Below are positions 25,965 through 35,543 of a DNA stretch of 64,000 nucleotides, piece after piece (the first letter of the stretch is position 1; the number at the start of each line of letters is the position of its first letter). The position numbers and the translations under genes are program-made. The notes under the pieces were generated by a model that saw only the letters and a list, made by a program, of their open reading frames with translations, made no database searches and was not told the origin of the DNA. Origin of the DNA: Halomonas sp. M20 (GTDB taxonomy: Bacteria; Pseudomonadota; Gammaproteobacteria; Pseudomonadales; Halomonadaceae); the NCBI RefSeq assembly GCF_020622265.1, contig NZ_JACNMQ010000002.1:248001-312000 (forward strand). Direction: 5' to 3'.

Positions 25965-27293
25965 TTAAAGTGCCTCGGATTCTTCATCGGCGGGGTTGAT
26001 CAAGCCTAGCATGGGCTGATCCTGAAAGACCGAGCGCAGTACACGCCCACGATGGCGCAGCATCTGCCATTCGGCTCCCAGGCGCTTGCGCACTCGCTCC
26101 CAGGCATCCTGATCGGCATGGCTCACTGGCCCCCCGGCAGCGATGGCACGACGATAGACATCGAGACAACGTGCCGCACAACAGCTTTCATCGAACGCCT
26201 TTGCGGTCTTGAGCGCCCCCTTGCGTAACTGATCGCGATGGGATTTATCCTGCATATTGCCTAGTGTTGCAGCGAGTGCCTGGGCGTCATTGCCCGCAAG
26301 CAGGTATCCGTTCTCGGCGTTTTTCAGCACCTCCCGCACGCCTGGCGCATCGAGAGCGACGACCGGCAGACCCGCAGCCATTGCCTCGACCAGCACCATG
26401 CCCTGTGTCTCACTGTGGGAAGCAAAGGCAAATACGTCCATGGCATGGTAGGCATCGATCAGTTCCTGGTCATGCAACTTCCCCGTAAAATGAAAACGAT
26501 CCGCAACGCCGGCGCTGACCGCTACGTCATGCATCATCATACGGGCATCACCATCCCCTACGATCAGAAAGTGCGCCTTGGGTTCCTCGACCAGCAAACG
26601 CGTCACGGCATCCGTTAGAAACGGCAGATTCTTTTCCTGAGCCAACCGGCCGACATGTCCTATCACATAAGCATCATCACTGATCCCCATGCGTTGGCGC
26701 AGCCAGACACCATCACCGCGGAAAAAACGCCGGGTATCGACGCCGCTCGGCGCAACATAGATGGCGTCATTAGCGCCGCGCAAGAGCATGAGATCCCTGA
26801 CGCTGCTGCTGGGCGCAATCACCGCCGCGCACAGCTTGGTGTATTGTGTGGGCAGCGCCACCGCAAAACGCTGCATGCGAGGCGAGCTGCCTGGTACATA
26901 GTGGGTGTAGTGTTCATACAGCGTGTGGTGGGTAAAGATCAGCGGCAGGCCGTAGGTTTCTGCCGCTCGAGCAGCGGTATCGCCAAGTAGAAAAGGATGG
27001 TGTGAATGTACGATATCAGGTTCAAACGCTTCGATTGCTTCGTAAAGCTGACCTGGAATCGGCACGGGTAGCGAGAAATCGCTGCCATTGAAATGTTGCA
27101 CCGCTGCAACACGGATCACATCCGCCTCATGTCGTGGCTGTCCTTCCAGCTTGGGCGCCACTACCAATACTTGATGCCCTTCCGCCTGCAGGCGAGTCTT
27201 GAGCCGTTGCACCGACTCACTCACACCGCCCACGATCGGTCGATAGGTATTGGTAAACATGAGAATATTCAAGCCATTATCTCCCCTGGCCAT
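25965..27293 (-). CDS. Family 4 glycosyltransferase
   Basis: A 442-residue GT-B fold glycosyltransferase. N-terminal donor and acceptor elements are MFTNTYRPIVGGVSESVQRL and HSHHPFLLGDTA; the C-terminal GT4 signature contains FAFASHSETQGMVLVEAMAAGLPVVA, with the E-x7-E type motif. The strong similarity in layout to lipid mannosyl/glucosyl transferases (HHTLYEHYTHYVP) suggests a diacylglycerol or phosphatidylinositol-like acceptor, but this is inference. No polysaccharide gene cluster adjoins it. Confidence 0.87.
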   Translation of the reverse strand: MARGDNGLNILMFTNTYRPIVGGVSESVQRLKTRLQAEGHQVLVVAPKLEGQPRHEADVIRVAAVQHFNGSDFSLPVPIPGQLYEAIEAFEPDIVHSHHPFLLGDTAARAAETYGLPLIFTHHTLYEHYTHYVPGSSPRMQRFAVALPTQYTKLCAAVIAPSSSVRDLMLLRGANDAIYVAPSGVDTRRFFRGDGVWLRQRMGISDDAYVIGHVGRLAQEKNLPFLTDAVTRLLVEEPKAHFLIVGDGDARMMMHDVAVSAGVADRFHFTGKLHDQELIDAYHAMDVFAFASHSETQGMVLVEAMAAGLPVVALDAPGVREVLKNAENGYLLAGNDAQALAATLGNMQDKSHRDQLRKGALKTAKAFDESCCAARCLDVYRRAIAAGGPVSHADQDAWERVRKRLGAEWQMLRHRGRVLRSVFQDQPMLGLINPADEESEAL

Positions 27294-27560
27294 TGACGCC
27301 GTTCGCTTGCTCGTTGTCCATGATACGTTGCTATCATCCTGTTGCCAGCGTCTTTATCTCTTTCGCCTCCACCTGCATACCCTCTCAGCAAGATAAGCGA
27401 AAGTGGCCGAGGGTCGCGTCCTTCGGCAAAGTTTGCCCGCAGGCTGCTAGACTGAGAGGCCAATCGTGCCCAGGAAATTGCCACGCCGATGTTAAATTGA
27501 CATCAAGCATACCGCAGCATTCATAGCACGCTATCTTACCAAGCTAACGAGGAGTTTTTC

Positions 27561-28640
27561 ATGGCTTATCGTATCGCAGTCATTCCCGGCGATGGCATCG
27601 GCACCGAAGTAATGCCCGAGGGCGTGCGCGTGCTGGAAGCCGCAGCCAAAGGTTTTGACATCGACCTGACCTTCGAATACTTCGATTTCGCCAGCTGCGA
27701 CTACTACCTGGAACACGGCCAGATGCTGCCGGATGACTGGTTCGACATTCTATCCAAGTTCGATGCAATCTACTTCGGCGCCGTCGGCTGGCCGGAAAAG
27801 GTGCCGGATCATATTTCGTTGTGGGGCTCGCTGCTGCAGTTCCGGCGTGCCTTCGATCAGTACATCAACCTGCGGCCCTGCCGCTTGATGCCGGGCATAA
27901 AGAGTCCTCTGGCGGACCGTGAACCGGGGGACATCGATTTCTATGTGGTGCGCGAGAATACCGAAGGGGAATATTCAAGCGTCGGCGGCAAGATGTTCGA
28001 GGGCACGGAGCGCGAAGTGGTCATACAAGATACCGTCATGACCCGGGTGGGCATCGACCGAGTGCTTGCATACGCCTTCGAGCTGGCCTCCACGCGCCCC
28101 CGCCGCTCGCTGACCTCCGCGACCAAATCCAACGGCATCTCCATCACCATGCCCTACTGGGACGAGCGCGTGAAAGCCATGGCCAAGCGCTATCCCGACA
28201 TCAGTGTCGATCAATTTCATATCGATATTCTCGCCGCCAATTTCGTGCTGCATCCGGACTGGTTCGATGTGGTGGTGGCCAGCAACTTGTTCGGCGACAT
28301 CCTTTCCGATCTCGGCCCGGCCTGTACCGGCACCATCGGTATTGCGCCTTCGGCCAACATCAATCCCGAAGGACGTTTTCCCAGCTTGTTCGAGCCGGTG
28401 CACGGCAGTGCTCCGGATATTGCCGGCAAGAACCTCGCCAATCCCATCGGCCAGATCTGGTGTGGTGCCATGATGCTCGAACACCTGGGTTATGAGGATG
28501 CCGGCAAAGCCATCGTTCAGGCCATCGAAGGCGTGCTGGGCGACAGCGCTCAGAAAAGCGTACTGACCCCCGACATTCGTGGCGAAGGCACCACTCAGTC
28601 CCTTGGAAAAGCCATCGCTGATGCAGTGTCATCCGTATGA
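27561..28640 (+). CDS. Tartrate/D-malate dehydrogenase
   Basis: A 359-residue NAD-dependent beta-decarboxylating dehydrogenase of the isopropylmalate/isocitrate family. N-terminal IAVIPGDGIG, the GAVGWP and LWGSLLQFRRAFDQY segments, VRENTEGEYS, and the C-terminal NLFGDILSDLGP and GSAPDIAGK motifs are present. The LWGSLLQFRR segment marks the tartrate/D-malate group (TtuC/DmlA) as opposed to LeuB. The reaction would be oxidation of D-malate to pyruvate or of tartrate to oxaloglycolate. A strong GAGGAG ribosome site precedes the ATG. No tartrate transporter is adjacent. Confidence 0.88.
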   Translation: MAYRIAVIPGDGIGTEVMPEGVRVLEAAAKGFDIDLTFEYFDFASCDYYLEHGQMLPDDWFDILSKFDAIYFGAVGWPEKVPDHISLWGSLLQFRRAFDQYINLRPCRLMPGIKSPLADREPGDIDFYVVRENTEGEYSSVGGKMFEGTEREVVIQDTVMTRVGIDRVLAYAFELASTRPRRSLTSATKSNGISITMPYWDERVKAMAKRYPDISVDQFHIDILAANFVLHPDWFDVVVASNLFGDILSDLGPACTGTIGIAPSANINPEGRFPSLFEPVHGSAPDIAGKNLANPIGQIWCGAMMLEHLGYEDAGKAIVQAIEGVLGDSAQKSVLTPDIRGEGTTQSLGKAIADAVSSV

Positions 28641-28687
28641 CCGTCATGGAAAGATGGCGACTGGATGAGTCCGTTCCATTAGCATAA

Positions 28688-28716
28688 TTGGACAAAAAAA
28701 ATATCTTGTATAGAAT
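28688..28716 (+). promoter_or_regulatory. Sigma-70-like promoter of the hemerythrin gene
   Basis: TTGGAC (28688-28693) and TAGAAT (28711-28716) separated by exactly 17 bases, in an A-rich stretch, 62 bases upstream of the GTG start at 28779. Read by eye only. Confidence 0.55.
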
Positions 28717-28778
28717 TTGCGTAGGTTTTGGAAGACCTGATCAGCTTATCAAGGCTTGAACCATAAAAGGAGATACTC

Positions 28779-29219
28779 GTGACATTGTTCGAAGAGCTGC
28801 GTGACGATCATGATACGCAACGCACCCTGCTCGACCTGCTGGTCAAGACGCAGGGCAATAGCGAAGGACGCGACGAGCTGTTCCAGAAGGTAAAAACGGA
28901 ACTGCAGCATCACGCGGCGGCAGAAGAACGCGCCCTTTATGTCCCGATGATGGAACACGACTCGACTCAGGAAAAAGCGCGCCACAGTATCGCCGAGCAT
29001 CATGAGATCGATGAACTGATCGAGACCCTCGAAAGCACCGACTACAGCTCTTCCAGCTGGGTCGCTTCTGCCCAGAAGCTTCAACACCTGGTGACTCACC
29101 ATCTTGATGAAGAAGAGCAGGAGATGTTCCAGGCGGCGGGCAGAGTGCTCAGCGACAGCCAGAAGAAGGAACTGGCCGGCGTCTATCGCAAGGAAATGGA
29201 CGCTAAGCGCAAAAACTAG
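28779..29219 (+). CDS. Hemerythrin-domain protein
   Basis: A 146-residue four-helix-bundle protein of the HHE/hemerythrin type that can bind a di-iron centre and oxygen or nitric oxide. The iron-ligand pattern is seen as DDHDTQR near residue 9, LQHHAAAEERALY near residue 45, HHEID near residue 75 and HHLDEEEQEMF near residue 107. The start is GTG with AAAGGAG 6 bases upstream. A role in oxidative or nitrosative stress is likely from the family, but is not shown here. It has its own promoter. Confidence 0.88.
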   Translation: MTLFEELRDDHDTQRTLLDLLVKTQGNSEGRDELFQKVKTELQHHAAAEERALYVPMMEHDSTQEKARHSIAEHHEIDELIETLESTDYSSSSWVASAQKLQHLVTHHLDEEEQEMFQAAGRVLSDSQKKELAGVYRKEMDAKRKN

Positions 29220-29307
29220 GCACTGCTTGAATGACGAATACACCGACCTTGGCTTCGTCATTATGACACCAAGGTCGCGTCATCCCGCCTCGTAGAAAGG
29301 AGTTCTT

Positions 29308-29865
29308 GTGCGTTCGTCAACCACTTACAGCGCCCTTGCAGTAACTCTTTTCGCCGCCACACTGAGCGCCGGCTGTACCGGTATTCCCGAGGGTACTCAG
29401 GCGGTGAAGAACTTCGATCTCGACGCCTACCTGGGACGCTGGTACGAGATTGCGCGACTCGATCACTCCTTCGAACGCGGCCTGGACTGCGTAACGGCAC
29501 AGTACAGCCTGCGAGACGATGGCGGCGTCAAGGTGATCAATCGCGGTGTGAATCTCGAAGAAGGCGAACTGGACGTTGCCGAGGGCAAGGCCTACTTTGT
29601 CGAAGACGAAAATGTGGGTCGTCTAAAGGTCAGCTTCTTCGGCCCCTTCTACGGCGGCTACAACATTCTCGAACTGGATGACAATTATCAGCATGTCCTG
29701 ATCGCGGGTCCCAACCGAGATTACCTATGGATCATGGCGCGTACGCCGACCCTTGAAGAAGAGGTTTACCAACGCCTGGTCGAACGCGCCAATGCGCTTG
29801 ATTTTGCAACGAACGACCTGATTGAGGTAGAGCAAGGCCAAGCCTGCAACCCTTATCGCCAATGA
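29308..29865 (+). CDS. blc: Outer-membrane lipocalin (Blc-like)
   Basis: A 185-residue lipoprotein of the bacterial lipocalin family. The signal peptide ends in the lipobox LSAGC (cysteine at about residue 23), so it should be lipidated and sent to the outer membrane. The lipocalin motif is DAYLGRWYEIARLDHSFERG, with the late segment LIAGPNRDYLWIMARTPTL. It probably carries fatty acids or lysophospholipids during envelope stress. The start is GTG at 29308, with AAAGGAG 5 bases upstream. Confidence 0.92.
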   Translation: MRSSTTYSALAVTLFAATLSAGCTGIPEGTQAVKNFDLDAYLGRWYEIARLDHSFERGLDCVTAQYSLRDDGGVKVINRGVNLEEGELDVAEGKAYFVEDENVGRLKVSFFGPFYGGYNILELDDNYQHVLIAGPNRDYLWIMARTPTLEEEVYQRLVERANALDFATNDLIEVEQGQACNPYRQ

Positions 29866-29981
29866 ATTTCATTTTCCTACCGGCTTTTTTCACCTGCTCG
29901 ACCTATCGGGTTGTGACAACCCCGCCTGTCTTGTATTAAAGATCTGTCTGGCATCCAACTTCATCCCGACAGAGTATCGTC

Positions 29982-30971
29982 ATGCTCGTTGATTGGCTCG
30001 ATCTAACCTTGGAAGAGCGCGTCCCGGAAAGCCTTGAAGGCCGCTTGCCGGACGCATGCTATACAATCCGAGCCCCGGGTGTGCTCGAGCTACACCCGGA
30101 TGCAGAGATGCCCCAAGCCCGAGCCTGTGTGTTCTCGGCGGGCATTCACGGCAACGAGACGGCCCCCATCGAACTCGTTGGCGAAGTGCTCGCCCGTCTG
30201 GAAGCCGGCTTGGTGAGCGTTGGGGCGCCGATATTGATCATTTTTGGTAATCTGCCCGCCATTCGCCACGCTCAACGCTTTTGCACCACCAATCTCAACC
30301 GGTTATTCCAGCGCGAACTCGCGGAAGAAGGTGACGAGCCGCAGCGTGCCCGGGAATTGATGGCCACAGTGGACGACTTTTACAAGCGTCATCCCCAGCC
30401 GCGCTTGCACTACGATTTGCATACGGCGATTCGTGACAGCCAGTATCCTCGTTTTGCCGTCGAGCCCTTCAGCGATGACACCATCACGAGCGATGAGCAA
30501 TGGCACTGGCTGGCCGGTGCCGAAATGCAGGCCGTACTGCATCAACATCAACACAGCTGGACCTTCTCCCATTATTCGAAGCACTATCACCACGCCCAGG
30601 CCTTTACTCTGGAGCTGGGGAAGGTGCATGCCTTCGGCAATAATGACCTTGCCGACTTGCAGCCAATGCGTGCACTGATCGAGGCGTTGATTACAGGCAA
30701 TGACCCCCAACGAGAAAATCCGGATACCATGGCCTTTTTCCAGGTCACTCAGGAACTGATGCGAGCATCCGAGGATTTCGCTTTATGCTTCCCGGATGAC
30801 ACTCCCAACTTCAGTCAGTTTCCTGTCGGCGCTCGGTTGGCTCAGGACGCCAATGCCGGAGACTGTGTCGTGACTGACGCTCCCCTGACGGTGATTTTCC
30901 CCAATGCCAAGGTGGAAGTCGGTGCCCGGGCTGCCTTGTTGGCCCGACAGGTTCCGCTGCCGAACAAGTGA
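29982..30971 (+). CDS. astE: Succinylglutamate desuccinylase
   Basis: A 329-residue zinc hydrolase that performs the last step of the arginine succinyltransferase pathway, splitting N-succinylglutamate to glutamate and succinate. Zinc ligands lie in the IHGNETAP motif (His, Glu) and HYDLHTAIRDS (His), with the Glu nucleophile-activating region in FTLELGKVH. Length fits the family. The other ast genes are not in the window; the gene lies 245 bases upstream of an arginine-type ABC importer, which agrees with a role in arginine use. Confidence 0.94.
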   Translation: MLVDWLDLTLEERVPESLEGRLPDACYTIRAPGVLELHPDAEMPQARACVFSAGIHGNETAPIELVGEVLARLEAGLVSVGAPILIIFGNLPAIRHAQRFCTTNLNRLFQRELAEEGDEPQRARELMATVDDFYKRHPQPRLHYDLHTAIRDSQYPRFAVEPFSDDTITSDEQWHWLAGAEMQAVLHQHQHSWTFSHYSKHYHHAQAFTLELGKVHAFGNNDLADLQPMRALIEALITGNDPQRENPDTMAFFQVTQELMRASEDFALCFPDDTPNFSQFPVGARLAQDANAGDCVVTDAPLTVIFPNAKVEVGARAALLARQVPLPNK

Positions 30972-31216
30972 TTCAGCACCCATTCCAAATGGCTTGTCTT
31001 GAAAGGCAAGCCGACAAAAACAAAAAACCAGAGGCTATTCCCATGTTCCATTCAGCCATACTCAGACATTCACCGTTGCTCCGGCTAGACTGCTTTTCCA
31101 CAAGGCACACGCCGTGGAGAACGATCTGAACAGCCGTCAAACGTCTGTTAGAATCGCTGCCTTTTAGTATCGAGTGCATTACAAATCCGGCATGCCCCTG
31201 CCACCTCGGAGCACCT

Positions 31217-31987
31217 ATGGTCGATACCCCTTTGCCCCTCGAAGTGCGTAATCTCAAGAAGCGCTTCGGCGACAACGAAGTCCTCAAGGGCCTGTCACTT
31301 CAGGCTCACCAAGGCGATGTCATCACTCTGATCGGCGCCTCCGGCTCCGGCAAGAGCACATTCCTGCGCTGCATGAATCTTCTCGAGCAGCCCAACGAAG
31401 GCGAGCTGATCGTTCACGGCGAAACGATTCGCTTCAAGGAGACCCGCCAGGGTCGCGAGCCCGCGGATTGGCAGCAGGTCGTCAATATGCGCGCCAAACT
31501 GTCCATGGTGTTTCAGAACTTCAACCTCTGGGCCCACATGACGCTGCTGGAAAACGTCATCGAGGCGCCGGTGCATGTGCTCAAGAAGCCGCGCAAGGAA
31601 GCCGTCGAACATGGCCGCGCCCTGCTCGAACGCGTCGGACTCCTGGATCGCGCCGATTACTATCCGGCCCAGATGTCCGGCGGCCAGCAACAGCGCGGGG
31701 CCATCGCACGCGCCTTGGCCATGGACCCGGAGGTGATGCTGTTCGACGAGCCTACCTCGGCCCTGGATCCGGAGCTGGTCGGCGATGTGCTCAAGGTCAT
31801 GCGGGATCTGGCCAAGGAAGGGCGCACCATGATCGTGGTCACCCACGAAATGGCCTTTGCCAAGGATGTCTCCAGCCAGGTGATGTACCTGCATCAGGGC
31901 ATGGTCGAGGAGGCCGGGCCGCCGGCGGAGGTGCTCGGCAACCCGCGTTCCGAGCGTCTGAAGCAGTTCCTGGCCCCCAAGCACTGA
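31217..31987 (+). CDS. aotP: Basic amino acid ABC transporter ATP-binding protein
   Basis: A 256-residue ATPase of the polar amino acid (HisP/AotP/GlnQ) group. Walker A is GASGSGKSTFLR, the signature is MSGGQQQRGAIARAL, Walker B is VMLFDEPTSALDPEL and the switch His lies in VVTHEMAFA. The NFNLWAHMTLLENV segment is typical of histidine/arginine importers. First of four same-strand genes encoding a complete importer; the gene order here is ATPase, two permeases, binding protein. Confidence 0.9.
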   Translation: MVDTPLPLEVRNLKKRFGDNEVLKGLSLQAHQGDVITLIGASGSGKSTFLRCMNLLEQPNEGELIVHGETIRFKETRQGREPADWQQVVNMRAKLSMVFQNFNLWAHMTLLENVIEAPVHVLKKPRKEAVEHGRALLERVGLLDRADYYPAQMSGGQQQRGAIARALAMDPEVMLFDEPTSALDPELVGDVLKVMRDLAKEGRTMIVVTHEMAFAKDVSSQVMYLHQGMVEEAGPPAEVLGNPRSERLKQFLAPKH

Positions 31988-32000
31988 GCGGGAGAGAGAT

Positions 32001-32717
32001 ATGATCGACCTGCAGGGTTACGGCCCGAGACTGCTCGAGGGTGCTCTGGTTACCATCGAACTGGCAGTACTCTCATTGTTCGTGGCCATCGTTCTGGGCC
32101 TTTTGACCGCCAGCGCCAAGATGTCGCGCAGCTGGCTGCTGCACAAGATCGGCACCCTCTATACCACCATCATTCGTGGTGTGCCGGATCTGGTGCTGAT
32201 GCTGCTCCTGTTCTTCGGTGGCCAGATCGGCATCAACATGATCACTGACTCGCTTTACGATCGCTTCGGCATCGACATCTTCATCAACGTCAACGAATTT
32301 ATTGCCGGCGTCATTACCATCGGACTGATCTTCGGTGCCTACATGGGCGAGACCTTCCGCGGCGCGTTCATGGCTGTAGACAGCGGCCAAATCGAGGCCG
32401 GACGCGCCTATGGCATGTCGGAAAGACTCATGTTTCGCCGTATACGTTTCCCGCAGATGATGCGCCACGCCCTGCCCGGCCTTTCCAACAACTGGATGGT
32501 GCTGCTCAAGACCACTGCGCTGGTGTCGATCATCGGGCTGACGGACATGGTGCGAGTGGCCGCCGAGGCCTCCAAGGCCACTCACGAACCCTTCACCTTC
32601 CTGATACCCGTGGCGCTCATCTATCTGCTGATCGCCAGCGTCTCGGAATGGATCTTCGCACGCTTGCAGAAGCATTATAACGTTGGATTCGGGGAGGCGG
32701 ACGAATGGAACAACTAA
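32001..32717 (+). CDS. aotQ: Basic amino acid ABC transporter permease (HisQ/AotQ type)
   Basis: A 238-residue inner-membrane permease with five predicted helices. The EAA coupling loop reads EAGRAYGMSERLMFRRIRFPQ-like (residues about 133-153), and TTIIRGVPDLVLMLLLFF is the usual first-loop signature of the HisQ group. It starts 13 bases after the ATPase gene and overlaps the next permease gene by 13 bases, implying coupled translation and a heterodimeric channel. Confidence 0.9.
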   Translation: MIDLQGYGPRLLEGALVTIELAVLSLFVAIVLGLLTASAKMSRSWLLHKIGTLYTTIIRGVPDLVLMLLLFFGGQIGINMITDSLYDRFGIDIFINVNEFIAGVITIGLIFGAYMGETFRGAFMAVDSGQIEAGRAYGMSERLMFRRIRFPQMMRHALPGLSNNWMVLLKTTALVSIIGLTDMVRVAAEASKATHEPFTFLIPVALIYLLIASVSEWIFARLQKHYNVGFGEADEWNN

Positions 32718-33433
32718 GCGCCTGGTTCACGCAGCAGCTGGCGGATAACAGCATATTTACCGCTCGCACTCTGGGCTATTACGGCGAAGGCCTAGTCACC
32801 ACGGTACAGCTGGTGTTCCTGTCTCTGGTCATTGGTCTGATGATCGCCGTGCCGCTATCCATTGCCCGAGGCTCGAAACGCAAATGGATCAAGATGCCGA
32901 TCTTCTTCTTCACCTACGTGTTTCGCGGCACGCCACTGTTGATTCAGCTCTACATCATTTACTACGGCGTGGTCTTCATCGACGGCATCCAGGATACCTG
33001 GCTGTGGGTTATCCTCGAGGAGCCCTTTTACCCGGCTCTGATCGCCTTCACGTTGAACACCGTCGCTTATACCACCGAAATCTTCCATGGCGCGATCAAG
33101 GCGACCTCCAAGGGCGAGATCGAAGCGGCCCGGGCCTATGGCATGTCGAAAAGCCTGATGATGCGCCGTATCATTTTGCCTAGTGCCTTTCGCCGTGCGC
33201 TCCCCGCCTATGGCAATGAAGTGATCTTCATGCTGCATGCCAGTGCCATCGCAAGCGTGGTGACGATCATGGACCTGACCGGGGCGGCGCGCCTGGTGTA
33301 CGCGCGCTTCTATGCGCCGTTCGATGCCTTCCTGTTCGTGGCGGCACTCTATCTGTGCCTGACCTTCGCCATTCTTTACCTGTTCCGTTATCTGGAGAAG
33401 CGCATGCTGGTCCATCTCAGGCCCCTGAATTGA
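32705..33433 (+). CDS. aotM: Basic amino acid ABC transporter permease (HisM/AotM type)
   Basis: A 242-residue permease, partner of the preceding subunit. FRGTPLLIQLYIIYYG is the HisM signature and the EAA loop is EAARAYGMSKSLMMRRIILP. Predicted to have five helices. Its start lies inside the end of the previous gene. A 147-base gap then precedes the binding-protein gene, leaving room for differential expression. Confidence 0.9.
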   Translation: MEQLSAWFTQQLADNSIFTARTLGYYGEGLVTTVQLVFLSLVIGLMIAVPLSIARGSKRKWIKMPIFFFTYVFRGTPLLIQLYIIYYGVVFIDGIQDTWLWVILEEPFYPALIAFTLNTVAYTTEIFHGAIKATSKGEIEAARAYGMSKSLMMRRIILPSAFRRALPAYGNEVIFMLHASAIASVVTIMDLTGAARLVYARFYAPFDAFLFVAALYLCLTFAILYLFRYLEKRMLVHLRPLN

Positions 33434-33580
33434 TCTCGGTTAAAGCGTCAAACGAGCGTTGGAAAACAGGCTCAATCAAAGGGTTGCCCCTCTATCGCCA
33501 AGCGTCGTGCTGCGCTAATGTGGTTTGGTAATCACCTTCAGCGTTACAAGCGTAGAACAATCAAAAGGGATACTGACGTC

Positions 33581-34354
33581 ATGAAAAAACTGTTGACCGT
33601 TACACTATTGAGCGCCGCCGTACTGGCTGGCACCGCGCAGGCTCGCGACTACGACACCGTACGCTTCGGCGTCGACGTGCCCTACGAGCCAATGGAGTAC
33701 CGCACCCCGGACGGCGAATTGACCGGCTTCGATATCGACCTGGGCAATGCACTGTGTGCCGAGATCGGTGTCGAGTGCGAATGGGTCGTGCAAGGCTGGG
33801 ACGGCATCATCCCCGGCCTCATGTCGCGCAAGTACGATGCCATCATGTCTTCCATGACCATCAACGACGATCGTCGCAAACAAGTGCTGTTCTCCGATCC
33901 CTACTTCACACCTCCCTCCGCCTGGTTCGTTCCCGGTGAAAGCGACATCAGCGACCCCAGCGAAGACGCCTTGACGGACAAGAACATCGGCGTGCAGCGC
34001 GGTACCCTGCAGGACAATTACGCCAGTGACATGTATGGCAACGTCGCCGACATCAACCGTTATGCCACTGCCGACGACATGGTGCTGGATATGGAAGCCG
34101 GTCGTCTCGACATCGTCTTCCTTGACTTCCCGGTGGGCAAGTCCACGCTGCTGGACAGCGAAGACAACGACTACAAGGTAATCGGCGACATGATCACCGA
34201 ACCCAAGGAGTACTTCGGTGACGGCTTCGGCATCGCTTTTCGCAAGCGCGACGAGGACCTGGCCAAGAAATTCAACGAGGCCCTGGCCACGCTGAAAGAC
34301 AACGGCACCTATGAAGAGATTCGTCAGGAGTATTTCGAAGACAACGACAAGTGA
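33581..34354 (+). CDS. aotJ: Lysine/arginine/ornithine-type periplasmic binding protein
   Basis: A 257-residue periplasmic protein of the LAO/HisJ/AotJ family. The signal peptide ends near AQARD (about residue 21). Ligand-pocket elements are VRFGVDVPYEPMEYRTPDGELTG, IPGLMSRKYDAIMSSMTI and the NIGVQRGTLQDNYA block with the binding arginine-type motif QRGT. Start taken at 33581 (MKKLLTVTLL), which opens directly into the signal peptide; the longer frame to 33518 is not credible. Strong terminator at 34383-34415. Confidence 0.91.
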   Translation: MKKLLTVTLLSAAVLAGTAQARDYDTVRFGVDVPYEPMEYRTPDGELTGFDIDLGNALCAEIGVECEWVVQGWDGIIPGLMSRKYDAIMSSMTINDDRRKQVLFSDPYFTPPSAWFVPGESDISDPSEDALTDKNIGVQRGTLQDNYASDMYGNVADINRYATADDMVLDMEAGRLDIVFLDFPVGKSTLLDSEDNDYKVIGDMITEPKEYFGDGFGIAFRKRDEDLAKKFNEALATLKDNGTYEEIRQEYFEDNDK

Positions 34355-34382
34355 TACGTAAGTAATTTTTTGATAGCGAAAA

Positions 34383-34415
34383 AAAACACCGCGAGCCATG
34401 CGCTTGCGGTGTTTT
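34383..34415 (+). terminator. Rho-independent terminator after the arginine-type ABC operon
   Basis: Stem of 14 pairs with one G-U (34383-34396 with 34402-34415, core CACCGC/GCGGTG), loop of 5, ending in TTTT. It is 28 bases past the binding-protein stop. Confidence 0.88.
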
Positions 34416-34549
34416 ACTTTCAGGGCTACCACCCGGCAACTACCCGACAGGAATTCTCATGCAAACTCCTCGGTTACTGTAGAGCTGGGAGCACTTGCCG
34501 CCGACGAGTGGCCGATCGATGAGGTCTGGGCCGGTGGACAGCGCCTTTA

Positions 34550-35281
34550 TCAACGCTGAGCGGAATGCTCTTGGCGCAACGCCCGGCGCATGAAATTGAG
34601 TATCCAGCGCACCATCAAATGATCGTCGACCGGCGCATTGAGTGAGGCCATACCTTCGCGCAGGCGATTCCCCGCAATGACGCCCTCACGCATCGCCATC
34701 ACGTCCGCCGAGTAGGTCTTGGCAAACTCCGGATGCCCCTGAACCCCAAGGAACGTTTCGCCCACCTGGATAAGGTAGAACGGGCAAAAGTCACTTTCCG
34801 CCAGCACCACGGCGCCTTCCGGCAAACGGGCTACCTGATCCTGATGGCTAACCACCAGATCGAGCCCTTCCTGCCAGGGCTCCATCCACTCGGTGCGCTG
34901 GGTAAGACGATTGAAGGACATGCCGACGCCCCAGCCGCGCTCGCTCTTGACCACCTCACCGCCAAGGGCCTTGGCGATCAGCTGATGGCCGAAGCAGATA
35001 CCCACCAGCGGTTTGCCCGCCGCCCACAGTTCCCGCACGAAGCCGCAGAGGTTCTCGATCCATTCGTCGCCATCGTTGACCCCATGCTTTGAGCCGGTAG
35101 TCAGCCAGGCATCCACCGCATCGACATCCGTTGGCATTTCACCGTCCTGGCATCGCCACACGCGAAACTCGAGGGTGGGATCCACCGCCGTGAACAGACG
35201 CTCGAACATCTCCGGATAATTGCCGTGCTGAGGCTGCAACGCCTCCATCACATCATCGCACTGCAGCAGACCAATACGCAT
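34550..35281 (-). CDS. Class I glutamine amidotransferase-like protein
   Basis: A 243-residue cytoplasmic GATase1 domain protein (COG0518-like). The nucleophile Cys is in VGICFGHQLIAKALGG, and the catalytic His-Glu pair in GVQGHPEF. Stand-alone members resemble the GMP synthase glutaminase domain, and some cleave gamma-glutamyl compounds in polyamine breakdown. No synthase partner is adjacent. Start chosen at 35281, where AGGAGG lies 6 bases upstream. Confidence 0.88.
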   Translation of the reverse strand: MRIGLLQCDDVMEALQPQHGNYPEMFERLFTAVDPTLEFRVWRCQDGEMPTDVDAVDAWLTTGSKHGVNDGDEWIENLCGFVRELWAAGKPLVGICFGHQLIAKALGGEVVKSERGWGVGMSFNRLTQRTEWMEPWQEGLDLVVSHQDQVARLPEGAVVLAESDFCPFYLIQVGETFLGVQGHPEFAKTYSADVMAMREGVIAGNRLREGMASLNAPVDDHLMVRWILNFMRRALRQEHSAQR

Positions 35282-35543
35282 AGGAGTCCTCCTTGAGACC
35301 GGCAAAGGCGCAATTGTCGCTTTTCCTATCCAGCGATGCCAACCCGTTCGTTATCTGCAAGAAAGCTAAAGCTGCCTTTCCACCGCCCTGACGAAAATAT
35401 CGCGGCAATAGAGGAGGCAGGCTATTGATACGCGAGACCTTCATCGAACTTGCACTGGTGATTTGGGGTGATGGTCGCTATCGTAGCGCCTTCGTCAATT
35501 TTCAGTGGATTCTCCATCCGCTCGCAATATGCCGGAGAAAAAG

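Noticed and set aside
31051-31131. 28-codon leader-like frame upstream of the arginine importer
   Set aside because: Considered as a leader peptide for attenuation, but there is no ribosome site, no run of arginine or lysine codons and no alternative hairpins that I can see.
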